Assembly: GCF_000568255.1 (NCBI RefSeq)
Contig: NZ_KK037166.1
Location: 6,230,452-6,294,451 of the forward strand
From: Kutzneria sp. 744
Lineage (GTDB): Bacteria > Actinomycetota > Actinomycetes > Mycobacteriales > Pseudonocardiaceae
Direction of reading: 5' to 3'
Length of the DNA: 64,000 nt
A model generated the notes under the pieces. The model was not told the DNA's origin. It saw only the letters and a program-made list of their open reading frames with translations, and did no database searches. Shown one piece after another: positions 35,018-43,712 of this stretch. Both the position numbers and the translations under genes were made by a program. Numbering within the stretch: position 1 is the stretch's first letter; each line of letters opens with the position of its first letter.

Positions 35018-37309
35018 TCAACTCATCGCCTTCCAGTAAGCGACGTTGGCGATTGTGCGCGCAGTGTCAGGATGATCGGGACCCAGCATCTCCAAGCAGT
35101 CCGCGAGCAGTTCTTCGAATGCCGACACGGCCGCAGCCGGATCACCGGCTTCTCCACGCCACCTTGCGATGTTGCCGCGGATGATGAACATGTTCGGATG
35201 GTGAGGTCCTAGCACGCGGAGATGGTCAATGAGCAGCTCCTCAAACGCCGCCAGAGCGGTGACCGGATCACCGGCTTCCCCGCGCCACCGTGCGATGCTG
35301 CCGCGGATGATCAGCGTACCGGGGTGGTCCGGGCCCAGCACACGCAACTGATCGGCCAACACCGCTTCGAACCCCTCGATCCCACCGTCGATGTCGCCGC
35401 TGTGCGCACGCCATCGGGCGATGTTACCGCGAGTGATCATAGTGTCGGGGTGATCGGGCCCCAGCACTCTTAGCCTGTCGATCAGAAGCTCTTGGCAGGC
35501 AGTCAATGCACCGTGCACATCGCCGCTCTTCCCGCGCCAGTAGGCGATGTAGTGACGGGTCATTAGGACGTCGGGGTCATGTGGGCCAAGAGCCTGTAGT
35601 TGGTCGGCAAGCAGTTCCTCACCGGCTGCCAGCGCTCCGGTCACGTCGCCCGTTTTTCCTCGCCAGTAGGCGAGGTCGATGCGCGTGGCCAGCGTACGCG
35701 GATGATGTGGTCCGAGGGCCTCCAGCTGATCGAGCAGTAGACTCTCGCACGCGGTCGCCGCGGCGGTCGGATCACCGGCCCGCCCGAGGCATCGAGGGAG
35801 GTGACCGCGGATCGCCAGAGTGTCGGCGTGGAGTGGCCCGAGTCTGACGAAAGCGCGGGTCGCGAGTTCCTGGAAGTACCTCGTCGCGTCGCTGACCAAC
35901 CCGGTCTCGACAAGGCTTTCTCCAGCGCGTAGGAGGAGTTCGTGGGCACCTGACTCCCAGAGGTACTCACCGCAAATCTCGTTCAGCGAGCTGGCATTGG
36001 CGCGCAGTACCTGGGCCAAGGTGGTGTCTCGATCGATTGTCGGCCATATGTGGAGCACTGCGGCGACAGCGGCGTGCGCCGCCGCTGCCTTCCGATGCTC
36101 GGGTAGGTTATCTCGCGTTGCCCGCTGTACCAACGCGTGTACACGAATCCCCCGTGGGTTGGAGACTCGGTCTGATGTGATCAAGCTGAGCCGTTGCAGG
36201 CACCCCAGACCGTCCTGGGCATCCTGCGCGCTCACCTCACGCTGGAGGTGCGTGGCGAGCAGTTGCAGAACCGACGGCGCGCTGAACAGTTCGACTGGGA
36301 TTCCATTGGAGTCCAGCATGCTGGCCACCGTGAGTAGGACTCCTGCGACGCCGGCTGGCGCTAGCCGATCCGCTTGTTCCACGGACAGGGACCACGTGGC
36401 TGCCAAAGTCACCTGATAGTCGTCCGGCAGCGCTTCGTCGTCCGGCAGCAGCGAAGTGAGGAGATTCCGGCGATCGACCCACCGGGCAAGATATTCACTG
36501 CACGACAGCTCGCGGTCCAGCATGTACGCAGCGGCCTGAGCCAACGCCAACGGAAGGTGGCCCAGTTCGCTGGCCAGAGCGCTAGCACCCTCCATGAGGT
36601 GAGCTCTGTCCACCAGGACTCCGGTCAGATAGCCGAAGGTCTCGGTATCGGTGAACACCTCGATCTCGACGAACTGCCGTCGGTGACCGCGCAGCGCCGC
36701 ATCACGTCGCCTGGTAGTGACGACAACGCGCCCCCATGGCGCTTCCGGCGGCCACAATCCGTTCAGGTCCGAGGGGCGCTGGAGATCGTCGAGCACAACC
36801 AACCATCGGGCCGAAGCGTTCGCCAGCCACTCCAGGAGCCTCCGGGCACCCCGATCACGGTCTTGATCCTCAATCCCCAACAGCACCACTGCCAGCCGCG
36901 CGTAGCTTGAGACGATCGCTTCCCGGGATCCCGCACTCACCCAGACCAGCAAGTCGGTCTCGCCCGCAGCCCACGTCCGTTCAGCGAAATCAATGGCAAT
37001 CTGCGTTTTCCCGACACCGCCCATGCCCGACAGTACTGTGGTCGTGACCGTTTCATCGGTGACGGTTGCCGAGTCACGCGGCATGACGAACATGCCCGGT
37101 CTAGCTGTCTGGGAGCGGCGTTGAAACGCCAGTGCCCTGGGAGGAACGATACCCGCCCGATATGGCAGCTCGACCGTTGACCGCGAAGCCGGCCACGGTC
37201 CCGACGTCTCTGGTTGCTGATACAGATGCACCTCATGGATGGTGCCCGCCTGCACTGCCATCTCCACAGTACCGCTGATCGTATTCGCCACATCCTCCGG
37301 ATCAGCCAT
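35018..37309 (-). CDS. STAND NTPase (NB-ARC) with C-terminal TPR repeats
   Basis: This encodes 763 residues. An N-terminal segment with TVEMAVQAGTIHEVHLYQ resembles a motif (V-x-x-x-x-QAG-x-I-H) seen at the start of many actinobacterial STAND proteins. The NTPase has the P-loop SGMGGVGKTQ (about residues 94-103), Walker B WLVVLDDL (169-176), a sensor VVVTTRRRDAALRG and GHLPLALAQAAAYM (GLPLA-like). The last 260 residues are about six TPR_10-type repeats of 44 residues with LGPDHPDT and ARWRGEAGD. STAND proteins act as ATP-driven switches in signalling, secondary-metabolite control or phage defence. No effector domain is visible in this chain or next to it. It lies within transposon relics. Confidence 0.85.
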   Translation of the reverse strand: MADPEDVANTISGTVEMAVQAGTIHEVHLYQQPETSGPWPASRSTVELPYRAGIVPPRALAFQRRSQTARPGMFVMPRDSATVTDETVTTTVLSGMGGVGKTQIAIDFAERTWAAGETDLLVWVSAGSREAIVSSYARLAVVLLGIEDQDRDRGARRLLEWLANASARWLVVLDDLQRPSDLNGLWPPEAPWGRVVVTTRRRDAALRGHRRQFVEIEVFTDTETFGYLTGVLVDRAHLMEGASALASELGHLPLALAQAAAYMLDRELSCSEYLARWVDRRNLLTSLLPDDEALPDDYQVTLAATWSLSVEQADRLAPAGVAGVLLTVASMLDSNGIPVELFSAPSVLQLLATHLQREVSAQDAQDGLGCLQRLSLITSDRVSNPRGIRVHALVQRATRDNLPEHRKAAAAHAAVAAVLHIWPTIDRDTTLAQVLRANASSLNEICGEYLWESGAHELLLRAGESLVETGLVSDATRYFQELATRAFVRLGPLHADTLAIRGHLPRCLGRAGDPTAAATACESLLLDQLEALGPHHPRTLATRIDLAYWRGKTGDVTGALAAGEELLADQLQALGPHDPDVLMTRHYIAYWRGKSGDVHGALTACQELLIDRLRVLGPDHPDTMITRGNIARWRAHSGDIDGGIEGFEAVLADQLRVLGPDHPGTLIIRGSIARWRGEAGDPVTALAAFEELLIDHLRVLGPHHPNMFIIRGNIARWRGEAGDPAAAVSAFEELLADCLEMLGPDHPDTARTIANVAYWKAMS

Positions 37310-37477
37310 GCTCCGAGTCTGCCGCCGCCTTTGATCCGGTGAAGGAACACTACACGAACATCACCCTAATGGACTATGAGCCCGGCGCATTCCTCGGAAG
37401 GTGTTTGAGATTTTCAGGTAGCAAGGCCGAAGCGGTGTCGCTCCGCACGAACGGCCGGAACACGACGAGCGATACGG

Positions 37478-37702
37478 GGATGCCCACCGGATGAAAGCTT
37501 CGGACGTGGCGAGGTGAGGTTCGTAGTCCCGTGCCAGCCACCGGTAACCGATCAGCCACGCCAACTTCCATTCCACCGCCACCTGCGCGGCGATGACCGA
37601 GAACCCCTTCTGATCAGTGGATTGGTGGACGATCTCGATGGTGGTGCTCAGCGTGGTGCGGGCCCATTCCGCCAGCGTCTCGGCGAAGTCACCGTCATCC
37701 CC
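37478..37702 (-). pseudogene. IS5-family transposase C-terminal relic
   Basis: The minus-strand frame reads FAETLAEWARTTLSTTIEIV, then QKGFSVIAAQVAVEWKLAWL, YRWLARDYEPHLATSEAFIR and WA. This is the end of an IS5-group transposase, in which relatives have RRWVVERT at the VAVEWK position and a Glu in VERT. The body of the gene is missing on both sides. The adjacent stretch to 37920 encodes another short fragment (NLVVEWDARTGERVPVRTAE) that I do not recognise. Confidence 0.65.
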
Positions 37703-37923
37703 GGTCTGCGCACCACGCCAACTCGCCGCACGTACGCGCGGAACCTGACGGCTGGCGTCGAACTCAAGCTCGTCAACCTTCACGATCCGGGCGGCTCGTC
37801 GATCCCGGCCGTGCGCAGCCGGGCGACCACCTCCGCCGTGCGGACAGGGACGCGCTCGCCGGTCCGAGCATCCCACTCCACCACCAGATTGGAGATCTCC
37901 AGCACGGCCACGGGTGCACTCTA

Positions 37924-38437
37924 GTGATCAAGTTCGCGATGAGGCGCCCCCAGCCTTCCGAAGCCGAAGCCGACGACCAGACCGCGGTTTACGGGGATGC
38001 CGCCTACGGCGCGGGCGAATTGCCGACACGGCTGGACAACGCATCCATCCACAACGGACTCAAGGTGCAACCGCCGGCCTGGATCAAGGGACTCTTCCCA
38101 AAAGACCGCTTCACTTTCGATCGTGACGCCAAGGCCGTCGCCTGCCCGGCCGGGATCACCACAACCATCCGCACCCTGGACCACCGGCGCCACGCCGGGA
38201 TCGCCGAGTTCGACACCTCTGCACCACATGCTCACTGGCCACTGGCCACCGGATGCTCCCGACTGGAAAGCCGACGACCGGGCCACCCACCCGAAGGTGG
38301 AACGCAAGATCGGGCATCTGATGCGACGGCGTCACGACGGACGCCGCGCCCGCGTCAGCGGGCTGGTGAAAGTGACCGCGGACTTCTCATCGCTGGCCGC
38401 CGCGGTCAACCTGGCCGGCTCGGGATCGCCTCGGTGA
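37924..38437 (+). pseudogene. IS1182-family transposase C-terminal relic
   Basis: One frame reads VYGDAAYGAGELPTRLDNAS, IHNGLKVQPPAWIKGLFPKD and CPAGITTTIRTLDHRRHAGI. Another frame then ends DDRATHPKVERKIGHLMRRR and ADFSSLAAAVNLAG. The catalytic Asp is in YGDAAYG and the Glu in KVERKIGHL. About 30-40 residues between the parts, including the Cys cluster, are missing. It is followed by a strong hairpin. Confidence 0.85.
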
Positions 38438-38446
38438 CATGAGGAT

Positions 38447-38475
38447 GGGCCACGATCACCGTCTGATCGTGGCCC
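38447..38475. terminator. Strong hairpin after the IS1182 relic
   Basis: A perfect 12-base inverted repeat, GGGCCACGATCA and TGATCGTGGCCC, is separated by five bases. It lies 10 bases after the relic's stop. It may be a terminator or part of the element's end. Confidence 0.65.
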
Positions 38476-38622
38476 AGGGCAGGTCCATCACGGCCACCAG
38501 CCAGCCCACCACGCCCTGTCGTGCTCGCTGCCGCGCGTCTACCGGACACACTCGACTACCGTCGGCGGCAGCGCTGGCGGCGCTGGACACGTGCCCTCAA
38601 GACCCCGTTCGACACCAGCCAC

Positions 38623-38970
38623 CTAGCCCGCCGCTCGACGGCAGTCGCTGAGCACGGGCTCACGCAGACGTTCCACGATCGGGGCCATCCGCTCAATGTA
38701 GGCGCAATCGAGCAGGTCCCCTTTGCGCACGTCCTGCGGTGCCTGACCACGGTCGAGGCTCAGGGCGCTCGTGGTCAGCGTTTGCTTCGCCGTCTGGTCG
38801 CCGCTGGCGAAGTCCACCGCCAGCACAGGATCGCCAGCGCCGGCGTAGGTCACCCGAACCGTCGCCCGGCCCTCGGCAACGACCGATCCACCGTACTGGA
38901 TCCATAGATAGCCGCCGACCAGCGCGAGGAGCAGCACTGGCACCAGGATCAAGAACACCCGAAGCGGCAT
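38623..38970 (-). CDS. Small membrane-anchored protein
   Basis: This encodes 115 residues from the ATG at 38970, four bases after the stop of the upstream isomerase-family gene, so the two are likely cotranscribed. A single N-terminal membrane helix (residues 5-24, FLILVPVLLLALVGGYLW) is followed by an extracellular or periplasm-side domain with two Cys (LDCAYIERM and SDCRRAAG). No family is recognised. Confidence 0.65.
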   Translation of the reverse strand: MPLRVFLILVPVLLLALVGGYLWIQYGGSVVAEGRATVRVTYAGAGDPVLAVDFASGDQTAKQTLTTSALSLDRGQAPQDVRKGDLLDCAYIERMAPIVERLREPVLSDCRRAAG

Positions 38971-38974
38971 GCCG

Positions 38975-39688
38975 TCAGTATCCCGTCCGCAGCGCGCCGA
39001 GCACGGCCGGATCCCCCTGACCGGTGAGCTCAAGACGCCCCCAGAGCTGGTAGAACAGCGACGACGCGGTAGCGGTCAGGCGCGCGTCCGCGGGTCCGGA
39101 GTGTCGTTCGACGGCGGGCACCTCGCCCGGCGTGAACCGAACCAGCCATGCCTCCGGCCCGTCGCTGCAACTGACCAGAGCGGTGCCGACGGTATGGGAC
39201 GGCACGTCGCCGGTGGTACGGGCAGCGAGGATCGTGCCCAGCGCCTCTTCCACACCGTCGACCGCCTGGTCACGATCGGTCGGCACCAGGGCGACCAGCG
39301 CGGCCTGCGCGTCCCACCGACGCAGCGTCAGCTCGTGGGCGACACGGCGCAGCCAGACCCAGGCCAGATCCGGCGCGGCCGGTGAGAACGTCCACACGGG
39401 ACGGTTCCGCGGCACGGTCGGCAGGATCTCCCCGGCCGCGGCCAACTGCTCGTCGAGGTACGCCAGCGGGTCCGGCTCCGACGGCGGCGGGAGCGGCGGC
39501 AGCGGCACGGTGCTGCCACTGGTCAGATACGCAATCGTGGACTCGAGAAACCGGCTGACATGCAGCACCAGCTGAGTGAACGTCCATCCCGGACAGGACG
39601 GCACCGGCGCGGTCGGCTCGGCGCGGCCGACGGCTTCCCGGAACATCCTCGACTGTTCGGTGAAGACCGTCACCCAGGGAACTTCCAC
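38975..39688 (-). CDS. Mycothiol-dependent maleylpyruvate isomerase-family protein
   Basis: This encodes 237 residues. The start is taken as the GTG at 39688, nine bases after GGGAGG. The N-terminal DinB-like domain has PVPSCPGWTFTQLVLHVSRF, with the family's C-P-x-W-x-x-x-x-L-x-x-H motif whose His helps bind metal. WLRRVAHELTLRRWDAQ supplies the other His and Glu. The C-terminal MDMPI_C domain follows (AWLVRFTPGEVPAV). These enzymes use mycothiol as thiol cofactor; most paralogs have unknown substrates. It diverges from the T7SS pair at 39765. Confidence 0.85.
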   Translation of the reverse strand: MEVPWVTVFTEQSRMFREAVGRAEPTAPVPSCPGWTFTQLVLHVSRFLESTIAYLTSGSTVPLPPLPPPSEPDPLAYLDEQLAAAGEILPTVPRNRPVWTFSPAAPDLAWVWLRRVAHELTLRRWDAQAALVALVPTDRDQAVDGVEEALGTILAARTTGDVPSHTVGTALVSCSDGPEAWLVRFTPGEVPAVERHSGPADARLTATASSLFYQLWGRLELTGQGDPAVLGALRTGY

Positions 39689-39764
39689 GGCATGTGCCTC
39701 CCAGCTGGCGAATCCGACATACTGACTGTAGTCGGCAGCGTTCGCACGGTGAGGGAGGATGCCG

Positions 39765-40082
39765 GTGTCCGAGGGGTTCGGCGTCGATCCGGAGGCCCTG
39801 CGCACGTCGTCGCAGCAGGTCAAGGCGGGGGCCGATGCGGTGGGCGAGGCAGCGGCGCTGCTGGCTCTGCTCCAGCTGGACGCCGACGCGCTCGGCACGG
39901 TGCCGGCCGCCGGCCGTTTCGCCGCGGCCGTGCAGGCGTTCACAAGCACGCACAGCGCGGACCAGGAGCACGGCTCGGCCTGGATCGACGAGGCGTCGGA
40001 GAACTTGACCAACACCGCGGGGCTCTACGAAAGCGCGGACAACGACGCCGCAGCCGGAATGCGGAAGGCCGGTGGCCGGTGA
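39765..40082 (+). CDS. EspC-like small ESX-associated protein
   Basis: This encodes 105 residues. The GTG at 39765 is chosen because GAGGGAGG ends six bases before it; the ATG at 39759 would touch that site. The product is two helices with a central Pro/Gly turn: PEALRTSSQQVKAGADAVGE, then RFAAAVQAFTSTH and WIDEASENLTNTAGLYESAD. The A-x-x-Y-x-x-x-D-x-x-A ending is typical of EspC/DUF2580 and carries a Yxxx[DE] secretion signal. GTGA couples it to the hydrolase gene, so the two are probably secreted together. Confidence 0.8.
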   Translation: MSEGFGVDPEALRTSSQQVKAGADAVGEAAALLALLQLDADALGTVPAAGRFAAAVQAFTSTHSADQEHGSAWIDEASENLTNTAGLYESADNDAAAGMRKAGGR

Positions 40083-42049
40083 GCAACGACCCTGTCGAGC
40101 TGTACGCCCAACTGGCAGCGGCCGACGCGGACCGGGTGACGGTGGCGATCGATCCGATCACCGCCTCGATCAGCGCCCTGGACCGGGCGGCCGAGTCCGT
40201 GCACACGGGGACCGCCACCGCGACCGGCGCCTGGACCGGCCAGGCGTCGGACGCCTTCGCCGAGCGAGCCCAGCTGACCACGAACGCGATCAACGCGACC
40301 AAAGACAATCTGACTGCGGCGACGGCGGTCCTCCGCTCGGTCGCCGCGCACTGCGGCGACGTCCGGGCCGCCGCCGACAGCGCGATGAGCGACTGGTTCA
40401 GCAAACCGCCCGGCCTGCCCGGGCCGGAGGTCACGAAGCTGGCCGACCGGATCAACCGTGAGCTGGGGGAACTCGCCCAGCGCCACGAGCAGGCCCTGGA
40501 CGCGGCCGCCGACCAGCTGAACCGACTCCAGCCCGGATTCGCGCAGAAAGCCGGGACCGCGCCGTCCTGGGCGGCGACCGCGATCCAGTCGGTGGCCCTG
40601 CCGCCGCCGGGCACGAGCCCCAAGGACATCGCCCGCTGGTGGGCCGGCCTCACCCCGCAGCAGCGGGATTCCCTGCTGGCCAAGAACTTCGACGAGCTGG
40701 GCCGGATGCGCGGCCTGCCCGCCGACGTGCTCAACGCCGCCAACCGCCGCCGCATCGACGTGGACAGGCAGCGCTTCGCCGAGCAACGCGACACCTTGAA
40801 CACCAGAGTTATCCAACGCGCGGAGCAACTGGGACTAAACCCCAACGACGAGGAGAAGCTGCGCGAAGCGAACGACCCCGAGCTGTCCAGCCTGCTCAAC
40901 GACCGCCAGGACGCCAATCGCCGCCGGCAGAACGCCGACAACGCCGCCCTACGGCTCGCCGACGCCGACAGCAAGAACAAGGGAGACGGCGTCTACGTGT
41001 TGTCCTGGGATCCGGATGGTCCCGGACAGAAACAAGGCACAATGGCGGTGGCCTTCGGCAACCCCGACACCGCCACGAACGTCGCCGTCTGCGTGCCCGG
41101 CACGACCGCCACTCTCGGCAAGGACGGCTTCGACCTCGACCGCGCGGCCAACCTCAAAGCGCAGATGGATTCCACCGGCAGCGGCAACTCCGTGATCCAG
41201 TGGCTTGGCTACGACGCCCCCGATTCGTTGATAGGCAGCCAGGTCGTCAGCGCCAAGGATGCCGACGACGGCGCGCCGCGCCTCGTCGCCGATGTCGACG
41301 GCTACCGAGCCGCCGCCGAGCAAGCCGGCAACCACCAGCACCTCACCGTGATCGGCCACAGCTACGGCAGCACCGTGGTCGGCAAGGCCGGCATGCACGG
41401 CCTTGCCGCCGACGACATCGTGTTCGTCGGCTCACCAGGCGTCGGCGCCTCGAATGCGGATCAGCTTTCAGCCGGCGACGGCCACGTGTGGGCCGGCGCG
41501 ACCCGACACGACCCAGTCGTACAGGCCACCCAGGGCAGTTGGTTCACCGAGGACGGCTCGGGCCGCGGCCCGTACGACAGTTCTTTCGGCGCAAAGCAGT
41601 TCGGTGCCGTCGACAATTCCTGGACAGGCAACGCGCACTCCGAGTACTACGAGCCTGGCTCGGAATCGCTGCGCAACCTCGGCGACATCGCCACCGGTCA
41701 TTACGGCCAGGTCTCCCAGCAACAATGGCAGGACAACCCGCTGCCACCGGAAGCCGCCTCCAGCATCCCGGTCATCGGCAACACGGCAGGCACCCTGTTC
41801 AAGGACAGCGCCCAGACCGCCACCGACATCTACCAGGGCGGTCAGCAGACGGCCAACGACATCCCGCAAGGCCACTGGGGCGACGCCGCCGAGCACGCTG
41901 CCGGCACTCTCGGTACCGCCGCGGTCGACACGGCCGACACCGCCGCCGATGTCGCGGTCGACACCGCCGGCAGCGTCATCGAGACCGGCCGGGCCGCGGT
42001 CGACGGAGTCGGCTGGACCTGGGACCACACGCTGGGATCCTGGTTCTAG
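40079..42049 (+). CDS. WXG100-like domain fused to alpha/beta hydrolase (DUF1023-like)
   Basis: This is a 656-residue T7SS substrate and probable secreted hydrolase. The N-terminal 150 residues form a WXG100-like hairpin (ATGAWTGQASDAFAERAQLT, with the W-x-G turn). A long helical linker is followed by the DUF1023 hydrolase: FVGSPGVGAS, nucleophile elbow VIGHSYGSTVV near residue 426, Asp in TRHDPVV, and His in NAHSEYY. The C-terminal 120 residues are an Asp/Thr/Ala-rich tail ending in WDHTLGSWF. It could be an esterase or lipase-like enzyme; the substrate is unknown. It starts in GTGA with the EspC-like partner. Confidence 0.85.
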   Translation: MSNDPVELYAQLAAADADRVTVAIDPITASISALDRAAESVHTGTATATGAWTGQASDAFAERAQLTTNAINATKDNLTAATAVLRSVAAHCGDVRAAADSAMSDWFSKPPGLPGPEVTKLADRINRELGELAQRHEQALDAAADQLNRLQPGFAQKAGTAPSWAATAIQSVALPPPGTSPKDIARWWAGLTPQQRDSLLAKNFDELGRMRGLPADVLNAANRRRIDVDRQRFAEQRDTLNTRVIQRAEQLGLNPNDEEKLREANDPELSSLLNDRQDANRRRQNADNAALRLADADSKNKGDGVYVLSWDPDGPGQKQGTMAVAFGNPDTATNVAVCVPGTTATLGKDGFDLDRAANLKAQMDSTGSGNSVIQWLGYDAPDSLIGSQVVSAKDADDGAPRLVADVDGYRAAAEQAGNHQHLTVIGHSYGSTVVGKAGMHGLAADDIVFVGSPGVGASNADQLSAGDGHVWAGATRHDPVVQATQGSWFTEDGSGRGPYDSSFGAKQFGAVDNSWTGNAHSEYYEPGSESLRNLGDIATGHYGQVSQQQWQDNPLPPEAASSIPVIGNTAGTLFKDSAQTATDIYQGGQQTANDIPQGHWGDAAEHAAGTLGTAAVDTADTAADVAVDTAGSVIETGRAAVDGVGWTWDHTLGSWF

Positions 42050-42071
42050 CTTGAGTTTTGACCCCCGCATG

Positions 42072-42339
42072 AACTCGTTCATGGAGCGGTGGGGTGCAGG
42101 AGTTGCGCCACGAACTGCTCGATCGCAGCCTGATCTGGAACCACCGCCATCTCCTGCGCGTGCTGGGAGAGTTCGAGGACCACCACAATTGGCACCGTCC
42201 CCACCAAGCTATGGATCAGGCAGTGCCGCTTCGTCCGGTTCCACAACCAGTGGCCGATCCGGGCGGGGCCGCAGGCCGGGACGTACGCCGACACGACCGT
42301 CTCGGGGGAATCATCCACGAGTACCAGCGGGTTGCCTGA
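42072..42339 (+). pseudogene. Integrase-core transposase C-terminal relic
   Basis: The reading NSFMERW, after removal of one extra G, continues VQELRHELLDRSLIWNHRHL, GEFEDHHNWHRPHQAMDQA and RHDRLGGIIHEYQRVA to a stop at 42337-42339. This is the end of an IS481/IS3-type DDE integrase. Its catalytic Glu is in FMERW. The rest of the gene is absent. Confidence 0.8.
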
Positions 42340-42524
42340 CCTGCGCGGACGTAGTTTCTGGCAGGCGCAACCGCCACCACGCACGTGGTCATCGCTGCGA
42401 TGCGTACGGCTCGAGCGCCCGCGAGACGGGCACATCTGCTGTTGTGAGGCGGGACTTTGGGTCCTGTCCGTCGGCCGAGGCAACCGGCGAATGTCGATGT
42501 CGAACAGGCAACGGGCAGGAGGTC

Positions 42525-42881
42525 ATGATGAAGATCGAAGATTTGCTGGACAGCGCGCGTGAGTCGGTCTCGGTGCGACGGGTCTATGGCGAGCCGGTCC
42601 AGGACAACGGCCTGATCGTCATCCCCGCGGCCAGTGTGGGTGGCGGTGGTGGCGGCGGCCAGGGCCACGACCAGCGTGGCCAGGACGGCGAAGGCGGCGG
42701 CTTCGGCCTCACCGCACGACCCGTGGGCGCGTACGTCATCAAGAACGACAACGTGCGCTGGGTGCCGGCGGTGGACGTCAACCGGCTGGTGGCGACCGTC
42801 GGAGCCGTCGCCATCGTGGGCTTGCTGGTGGCTGCCAGGATCGTCAGGGCACAGTCACGCAGGGCAGGACAGCCCGCGTGA
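42525..42881 (+). CDS. GerW/YtfJ-family protein
   Basis: This encodes 118 residues; CAGGAGG precedes two adjacent ATGs (42525 and 42528). The family pattern is clear: RRVYGEPVQDNGLIVIPAAS, a poly-Gly/Gln linker, GGFGLTARPVGAYVIKNDNV and RWVPAVDVNRLVA. An extra C-terminal hydrophobic helix (GAVAIVGLLVAARIVRA) could anchor it to the membrane. In Bacillus YtfJ/GerW affects germination; in actinomycetes the role is unknown. A hairpin follows directly. Confidence 0.88.
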   Translation: MMKIEDLLDSARESVSVRRVYGEPVQDNGLIVIPAASVGGGGGGGQGHDQRGQDGEGGGFGLTARPVGAYVIKNDNVRWVPAVDVNRLVATVGAVAIVGLLVAARIVRAQSRRAGQPA

Positions 42882-43448
42882 GGCAGCCAAGAAGGCGCCG
42901 ACGGACCGGGACGAAGCCGACGGCCCCGCGGGTCACTCCGGGCCGTCGGTCTCGCACGTCGACTGCGACGATCACCTTTCCCGCTCGGGCTGACCGCGCG
43001 AAAGACCTCATCAGTTCCTTGACGCGCGCCTGCCGAGCAACCTGATGCACGTCCGTGTCGTGCTGCCGGAGGTCGGCGACGAACCCTCCGCCGTTGACAC
43101 ACAGCCGGGCCGTGAGACAACCACCAAAGCCTGGGCCGCCGAAGATCGACATGTCGTCAGCGCGAGACCCTACACGGCTGTACTGCTGTTCGACGCCTCC
43201 GCAATCATCCGTGGGAAGGCCCCGGACATGCCGCAGTCGTCACCGGACATCGCCCTCGGCGTGGTCGGATATGGCCGTGCTGCGGACGTTCGCCAACCCG
43301 TCGGACGGCCTGACAACCGAGACAGTCGGCGACCGTCTCCCGTACCGTCGCGCACGCTGGCGGAGGCTTGTACTTCACCGCGGATGAGTTGGCGCTGCTG
43401 AGGCCGGTCCCAACCTTGCTGTGCGGGGCGTTCTCCCATGTGGACGGT
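42882..43448. other. Intergenic region between converging operons
   Basis: These 567 bases separate the GerW gene from the end of the leftward toxin operon. A terminator hairpin lies at 42917-42949. No open frame here has convincing protein character. Confidence 0.5.
42917..42949 (+). terminator. Terminator hairpin after the GerW gene
   Basis: Perfect 10-base arms CCGACGGCCC and GGGCCGTCGG are separated by 13 bases. It lies 35 bases after the stop. Confidence 0.65.
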
Positions 43449-43712
43449 CTAGTTGTGCCTTGCGTGCAGGAGCCCCTGTGTCAGCTGCTGGACGGCGAAC
43501 CGGCCGACCAGGTGGATGCAGGCGTCTTCCTCTCTGGCGAAGGGCACCTCGTCGAACCTGCTGCCGCGCTCGCTCCAGAACACGTGCCAGGTCCCGTCGT
43601 CCTCCGCTGTCAGGCACCACCGTTCGTGTGCCTCGCCGCCGATGGCGTACTTGTCGGCCGGTACGCCGAGGAGGTCGAGGAAGCCTCCCACCGTGTCCAT
43701 CAAGACGACCAT
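43449..43712 (-). CDS. Probable antitoxin (immunity factor) for the TNT toxin
   Basis: This encodes 87 residues. The ATG lies in TGATG with the toxin's stop, so the two are translationally coupled. The protein is acidic and Trp-containing: FLDLLGVPADKYAIGGEAHE, then DGTWHVFWSERGSRFDEVPF and VGRFAVQQLTQGLL. In Mycobacterium tuberculosis the gene after the TNT toxin (cpnT) encodes its immunity factor IFT. Position, size and coupling argue for the same role here. Sequence kinship to IFT is not established from the window. Confidence 0.7.
   Translation of the reverse strand: MVVLMDTVGGFLDLLGVPADKYAIGGEAHERWCLTAEDDGTWHVFWSERGSRFDEVPFAREEDACIHLVGRFAVQQLTQGLLHARHN

Noticed and set aside
40639..42054. 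A 471-codon Arg-rich frame in the plus strand
   Set aside because: It is a frame shadow of the WXG-hydrolase gene, which has catalytic motifs.
43012..43448. Small open frames between the GerW gene and the toxin operon
   Set aside because: No ribosome binding sites or protein-like composition; all look like GC-driven open frames.
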